Under the pieces are notes generated by a model that did not search any database, was not told where the DNA came from, and saw nothing but the letters and a program-made list of their open reading frames with translations. Positions 4,943-7,450 of a stretch of 7,450 nucleotides of DNA are shown here, piece by piece. A program made the translations under genes and the position numbers. The stretch spans positions 1-7,450 of the forward strand of contig USQP01000031.1 in NCBI GenBank assembly GCA_900556945.1, read 5' to 3'. The stretch's first letter is position 1. Each line of letters begins with the position of its first letter. Source of the DNA: an uncultured Clostridium sp. GTDB taxonomy: Bacteria; Bacillota; Clostridia; TANB77; CAG-508.

Positions 4943-4991
4943 TATTTTGAGGATTTAAGTTTGAAAGATAAAAAAATATTTATATTAAGAC

Positions 4992-5023
4992 TTGCTACAT
5001 TTTATTTTTTAAGGTAATATAAT
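4992..5023 (+). promoter_or_regulatory. Probable glmS promoter
   Basis: TTGCTA (4992-4997) is followed after 17 bp by TAATAT (5015-5020), which overlaps a perfect TATAAT (5018-5023) that would give a 20-bp spacer. A start near 5030 would place the first transcribed bases at the 5' strand of the long helix that encloses the ribozyme. Confidence 0.55.
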
Positions 5024-5029
5024 AAAGTA

Positions 5030-5250
5030 AATTGAAGGAAATGCAAAAAATAAAAAAAGAAAGGAGTAATGGATTCATTAAATATAGCGCCTGGACACTA
5101 ATAAATTGGTGTTGACGAGGTCTAGAGTAATCGAAAGATTCGGCGGATGCTCTAGTGGCTTTGCTTAAGGTCATATCATTAATCAAAAAGCAGTAGTAAT
5201 GCTGTAACAAAAGTTAATGGAATTAAGCTCTATTTTGCATACCTTCAATT
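5030..5250 (+). repeat. Long-range inverted repeat enclosing the glmS ribozyme
   Basis: AATTGAAGG (5030-5038) is perfectly complementary to CCTTCAATT (5242-5250). Immediately inside, ATGCAAAA (5041-5048) is perfectly complementary to TTTTGCAT (5233-5240). Only a 2x1 internal loop separates the two blocks, giving 17 base pairs whose arms bracket the ribozyme at 5086-5230. The arms are in the glmS leader RNA, so a closing helix (a kind of P0) could form. The known glmS ribozyme consensus does not include this helix as far as I recall. Confidence 0.6.
5086..5230 (+). ncRNA. glmS glucosamine-6-phosphate activated ribozyme
   Basis: The glmS leader contains the conserved core of this self-cleaving riboswitch in order: AGCGCC at 5086-5091, with the expected cut between A5086 and G5087; a hairpin ACACTAA/TTGGTGT (5095-5112); the conserved TTGACGAGG; a stem CTAGAG/CTCTAG; TCGGCGGATGC (5140-5150); and a closing pairing GCTTAA (about 5163) with TTAAGC (5223-5228). 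Glucosamine-6-phosphate acts as cofactor for cleavage, and the cut mRNA is degraded, giving feedback control of glmS. Position and order directly upstream of glmS confirm the call. The 3' boundary is approximate. Confidence 0.95.
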
Positions 5251-5280
5251 CCCAATTTTAATTTTTAAGGAGGATTTACT

Positions 5281-7119
5281 ATGTGTGGAATTGTAGGTTA
5301 CATAGGAACAAAAAAAGCAAGTCCAATTTTGATTAATGGACTTTTAAGATTGGAATACAGAGGATATGACTCAGCTGGTATTTCAACAATTGAAAAAGAA
5401 AGTCTTTCTATCATGAAAGATAAAGGAAGAGTAAAAAATTTATATAATTTGCCGGGAATTGATGATTTAGAAGGAACAATTGGAATCGCTCATACTAGAT
5501 GGGCAACACATGGAAAACCATCTAAAGAAAACTCTCATCCTCATATGGATAATTCAAATACTTTTAGTGTTGTCCATAATGGAATTATCGAAAATTATAA
5601 TGAGTTAAGAAATTTCTTAATAAATAATGGATACACATTCTATTCTCAAACTGATACAGAAATAGTCCCTAATTTAATTCATTACTATTATTCAAAAATT
5701 GAAAAAACTGATAATTTAAAATTATTAAAAGCCGTTCAAAGTGCGTGCGCGGATTTAAAAGGAAGTTTTGCTTTAGAAATTATCTGCAAAGATTATCCTG
5801 ACAATATGATAGTAGTAAGAAAAGATAGTCCACTTGTTATTGGTAAAGGTGAAGAAGAAAATTATATTTCTTCTGATATTCCAGCGATTCTTTCTTTTAC
5901 AAGAGATTTTTATCTTTTAGAAGATTTAGAATTTGCCTATTTATCAAAAAATACGGTAAAATTCTATGACAAAAATTTAAGTCCAATTGATAAAAAAACG
6001 AAATTGATTGAATGGAATGCTTCAAGTGCTGAAAAAGATGGCTTTGAAGATTATATGTTAAAAGAAATCTATGAACAGCCAACTGCTATTAGAGAGACGA
6101 TTGGAGCAAAATTAAATGAAGGTTCGAAATGTGAATTTGATGAATTGAACTTTACAAAAGAATATTTACAAAACCTTAACAAAATCTATCTTGTTGCTTG
6201 TGGCACAGCAATGCACGCTGGCTTAGCTGGCAAGAATATGTTAGAAAAGCTTTGTCATATACCAACAGAAGTTGACATTGCCTCAGAATTTAGATATCGA
6301 GATCCTATTATTGACAATAAAACTTTATGTATTTTTATTTCACAATCTGGAGAAACAGCTGATACCATAGCTGCTCTTAAATTGTCGAAAGAAAAAGGTG
6401 CTAAAACTTTAGCAATTAGCAATGTAATTGGAAGTTCCATAACGAGAGAAGCCGATTATTCAATTTATACTCATGCAGGGCCAGAAATTGCTGTAGCATC
6501 TACAAAAGCTTATACTTCTCAAGTAATATTATTAGCTATTTTGACCATATACTTTGCTGAAACTTTAAACATATATAAAGAAGAAATAGCTTGTTTTAAA
6601 AAAGATATTTTAGAATTACCATCCAAAATTGAAGAAACACTAAAATGTGCAAAACAAGCAAAAGAATTTGGACATAGAATTTATCAAGAAAAAGACGTGT
6701 TTTTTCTTGGAAGAGGAATTGATGAAACAGTTGCAAGAGAATCTGCTCTAAAATTAAAAGAAATATCCTATATTCATGCAGATAGTTACCCAGCTGGCGA
6801 ATTAAAACATGGACCAATTGCTTTAATTGAAAATGACATTACTGTTGTAAGTATCTTGACAGATCCAAAATTAGTAGAAAAAACAGTAAGTAATATTCAA
6901 GAAGTAATCACTAGAGGAGCTAAAACCTTAGTCGTTACCAATCAAAATGTAGATGATAAAACGTTTGATATGGTTATTCATATTCCAGAAACAAATACTT
7001 TTATCTCACCTATTTTATCTATTATTCCTTTACAATTACTTTCTTATTATATTTCGAAAGAAAAAGGATTAGATGTTGATAAACCAAGAAATTTAGCTAA
7101 ATCCGTCACCGTTGAGTAA
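5281..7119 (+). CDS. glmS: Glutamine--fructose-6-phosphate aminotransferase (isomerizing)
   Basis: GlmS makes glucosamine-6-phosphate from fructose-6-phosphate and glutamine, the first step of UDP-GlcNAc supply for peptidoglycan. The product is 612 aa, normal for the family. The N-terminal glutaminase domain (about 1-240) has the nucleophile Cys2 in MCGIVGYIG, YRGYDSAG (26-33), HTRWATHG (71-78) and the oxyanion NG at 100-101. Two SIS sugar-isomerase domains follow: VACGTAMHAG (305-314) and SQSGETADT (354-362) in the first, GRGIDETVARESALKLKEIS (477-496) in the second. The isomerase residues E494, H510 (ELKHGP) and K607 in the C-terminal NLAKSVTVE are intact. The ATG at 5281 has AAGGAGG at 5267-5273. 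Regulation is by the glmS ribozyme upstream. It forms a single-gene unit ended by the terminator at 7126-7164. Confidence 0.99.
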   Translation: MCGIVGYIGTKKASPILINGLLRLEYRGYDSAGISTIEKESLSIMKDKGRVKNLYNLPGIDDLEGTIGIAHTRWATHGKPSKENSHPHMDNSNTFSVVHNGIIENYNELRNFLINNGYTFYSQTDTEIVPNLIHYYYSKIEKTDNLKLLKAVQSACADLKGSFALEIICKDYPDNMIVVRKDSPLVIGKGEEENYISSDIPAILSFTRDFYLLEDLEFAYLSKNTVKFYDKNLSPIDKKTKLIEWNASSAEKDGFEDYMLKEIYEQPTAIRETIGAKLNEGSKCEFDELNFTKEYLQNLNKIYLVACGTAMHAGLAGKNMLEKLCHIPTEVDIASEFRYRDPIIDNKTLCIFISQSGETADTIAALKLSKEKGAKTLAISNVIGSSITREADYSIYTHAGPEIAVASTKAYTSQVILLAILTIYFAETLNIYKEEIACFKKDILELPSKIEETLKCAKQAKEFGHRIYQEKDVFFLGRGIDETVARESALKLKEISYIHADSYPAGELKHGPIALIENDITVVSILTDPKLVEKTVSNIQEVITRGAKTLVVTNQNVDDKTFDMVIHIPETNTFISPILSIIPLQLLSYYISKEKGLDVDKPRNLAKSVTVE

Positions 7120-7125
7120 TGAATG

Positions 7126-7164
7126 AAAAGAGTAAAACTGCTAAAAATAGTTTTGCTCTTTTTT
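7126..7164 (+). terminator. glmS terminator
   Basis: AAAAGAGTAAAACT (7126-7139) pairs along 14 positions, one of them U-G, with AGTTTTGCTCTTTT (7149-7162). The loop is 9 nt and the stem ends in a T-run. It starts 7 nt after the glmS stop. Confidence 0.9.
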
Positions 7165-7206
7165 AGATTAATATGTTTTATCAATTTTGTAATTCTGTAA
7201 ATTCTA

Positions 7207-7409
7207 CTATCCAATTAAAAGCTTAACAATAATTAGGCAAACTGTTCCTGGTAACCCCAATAATCCGAATTACAATACTAGTAAAAAAATTTAATCCGAT
7301 ATGAAAGCCAAAATTTGCTCCTATCAAATTAATAATATAAATCGTAATTCCCCCAAGAATTGAATTAAAAATAAGTTTTAGTATTTTCTTTAATGGTACA
7401 ATAAATATC
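7207..7409 (-). CDS. bofA: BofA family pro-sigma-K processing inhibitor, 5' truncated and frameshifted
   Basis: BofA is a small membrane protein in the outer forespore membrane that holds the SpoIVFB protease inactive until sigma-K is needed. The frame read from 7408 gives VPLKKILKLIFNSILGG, then INLIGANFGFHIGLNFFTSIV, the conserved BofA layout (compare B. subtilis FGGSLGIHVPINLVTTAISG). After V46 the frame breaks. Dropping one of the two A's at 7268-7269 (a TT on the minus strand) restores IGLLGLPGTVCLIIVKLLIG and a TAG at 7209-7207, matching the family end GILGIPG...IK. Read without correction, the frame instead ends at 7223 in a non-family tail. About 20 N-terminal residues are missing because the contig ends in adapter at 7410. 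The frameshift is next to the contig end and is most likely a sequence error, though a true pseudogene is possible. It converges with glmS. Confidence 0.82.
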
Positions 7410-7442
7410 CTGTCTCTTATACACATCTGACGCTGCCGACGA
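7410..7442. other. Nextera transposase adapter (sequencing artefact)
   Basis: The 33 bases beginning CTGTCTCTTATACACATCT and continuing GACGCTGCCGACGA are the reverse complement of the Illumina Nextera Read 1 transposase adapter, including the 19-bp Tn5 mosaic end. They are not part of the genome. The reading frame that starts MCIRDR on the minus strand is the usual false protein start created by this adapter. Confidence 0.97.
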
Positions 7443-7450
7443 AGCTAGAA
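7443..7450. other. Probable Nextera i5 index bases
   Basis: AGCTAGAA directly follows the adapter where the i5 index is read. Its reverse complement TTCTAGCT matches, from memory, Nextera XT v2 index S515. These bases are therefore also synthetic. Confidence 0.8.

Noticed and set aside
5041..5115. Two tiny plus-strand frames in the glmS leader (ATG 5041 and ATG 5069)
   Set aside because: Shine-Dalgarno-like bases are present, but only 2 nt from each ATG. Both frames run through the ribozyme cleavage site and core, so RNA function explains the sequence better.
4995..5210. 71-aa minus-strand frame
   Set aside because: It is the antisense of the glmS ribozyme and promoter, whose conserved RNA motifs explain the sequence.
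1..7409. CRISPR array, insertion sequence or prophage
   Set aside because: No regularly spaced direct repeats, transposase, integrase or phage structural motif is visible. The tRNA gene has no obvious duplicated attachment site.
7223..7426. 67-aa minus-strand protein beginning MCIRDR
   Set aside because: The start codon and first residues are Nextera adapter, and the C-terminal tail is out of frame with the BofA family. It is replaced by the bofA fragment 7207-7409.

Overview
The window reads as a strongly AT-rich, Gram-positive, spore-forming anaerobe of the class Clostridia. The evidence is a clostridial-style agr peptide system, a glmS ribozyme, an elongator tRNA-Met with encoded CCA, a 2,4-diaminopentanoate-dehydrogenase-family enzyme typical of amino-acid fermenters, and the 3' part of a sporulation gene (bofA). 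I cannot name the genus. Both edges cut genes. The last 41 bases are not biological: they are a Nextera transposase adapter followed by 8 bases that fit an i5 index, so the right edge is a raw contig end.

Layout. (1) 1-2007 is an agr quorum-sensing locus with an unusual arrangement. The sensor kinase agrC (+, 5' end missing) converges on agrB-agrD (-). A perfect inverted-repeat terminator and two further hairpins lie between them. The small agrD gene at 1202-1321 encodes a 39-aa pro-peptide. AgrB should process AgrD into a cyclic peptide that AgrC senses. The response regulator agrA is not in the window. (2) 2176-2330 is an elongator tRNA-Met gene (-) with a consensus promoter and its own terminator. 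(3) 2332-2791 is a small basic hypothetical protein (-) with its own promoter and terminator. (4) 2831-4942 holds two genes on the minus strand: a nucleosidase for 5'-methylthioadenosine/S-adenosylhomocysteine (mtnN), then a diaminopentanoate-dehydrogenase-like oxidoreductase. Each has a promoter, and each ends exactly inside a copy of a 32-nt REP-like palindromic element. (5) 4992-7164 is the glmS unit (+): promoter, leader with the glmS self-cleaving ribozyme, glmS CDS and a strong terminator. (6) 7207-7409 is the C-terminal part of bofA (-), with one apparent 1-nt frameshift, running into the adapter.

How the parts work together. The agr genes form a peptide sender/receiver pair. glmS makes glucosamine-6-phosphate for the cell wall and is repressed by its product through the ribozyme. 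mtnN detoxifies by-products of S-adenosylmethionine use. BofA restrains pro-sigma-K processing during sporulation. The clearest undescribed-looking signals are a 17-bp long-range helix that encloses the whole glmS ribozyme, the AgrD core with a longer-than-usual Cys-to-HQP spacing, and the pair of REP-like elements that supply the stop codons of two neighbouring genes.
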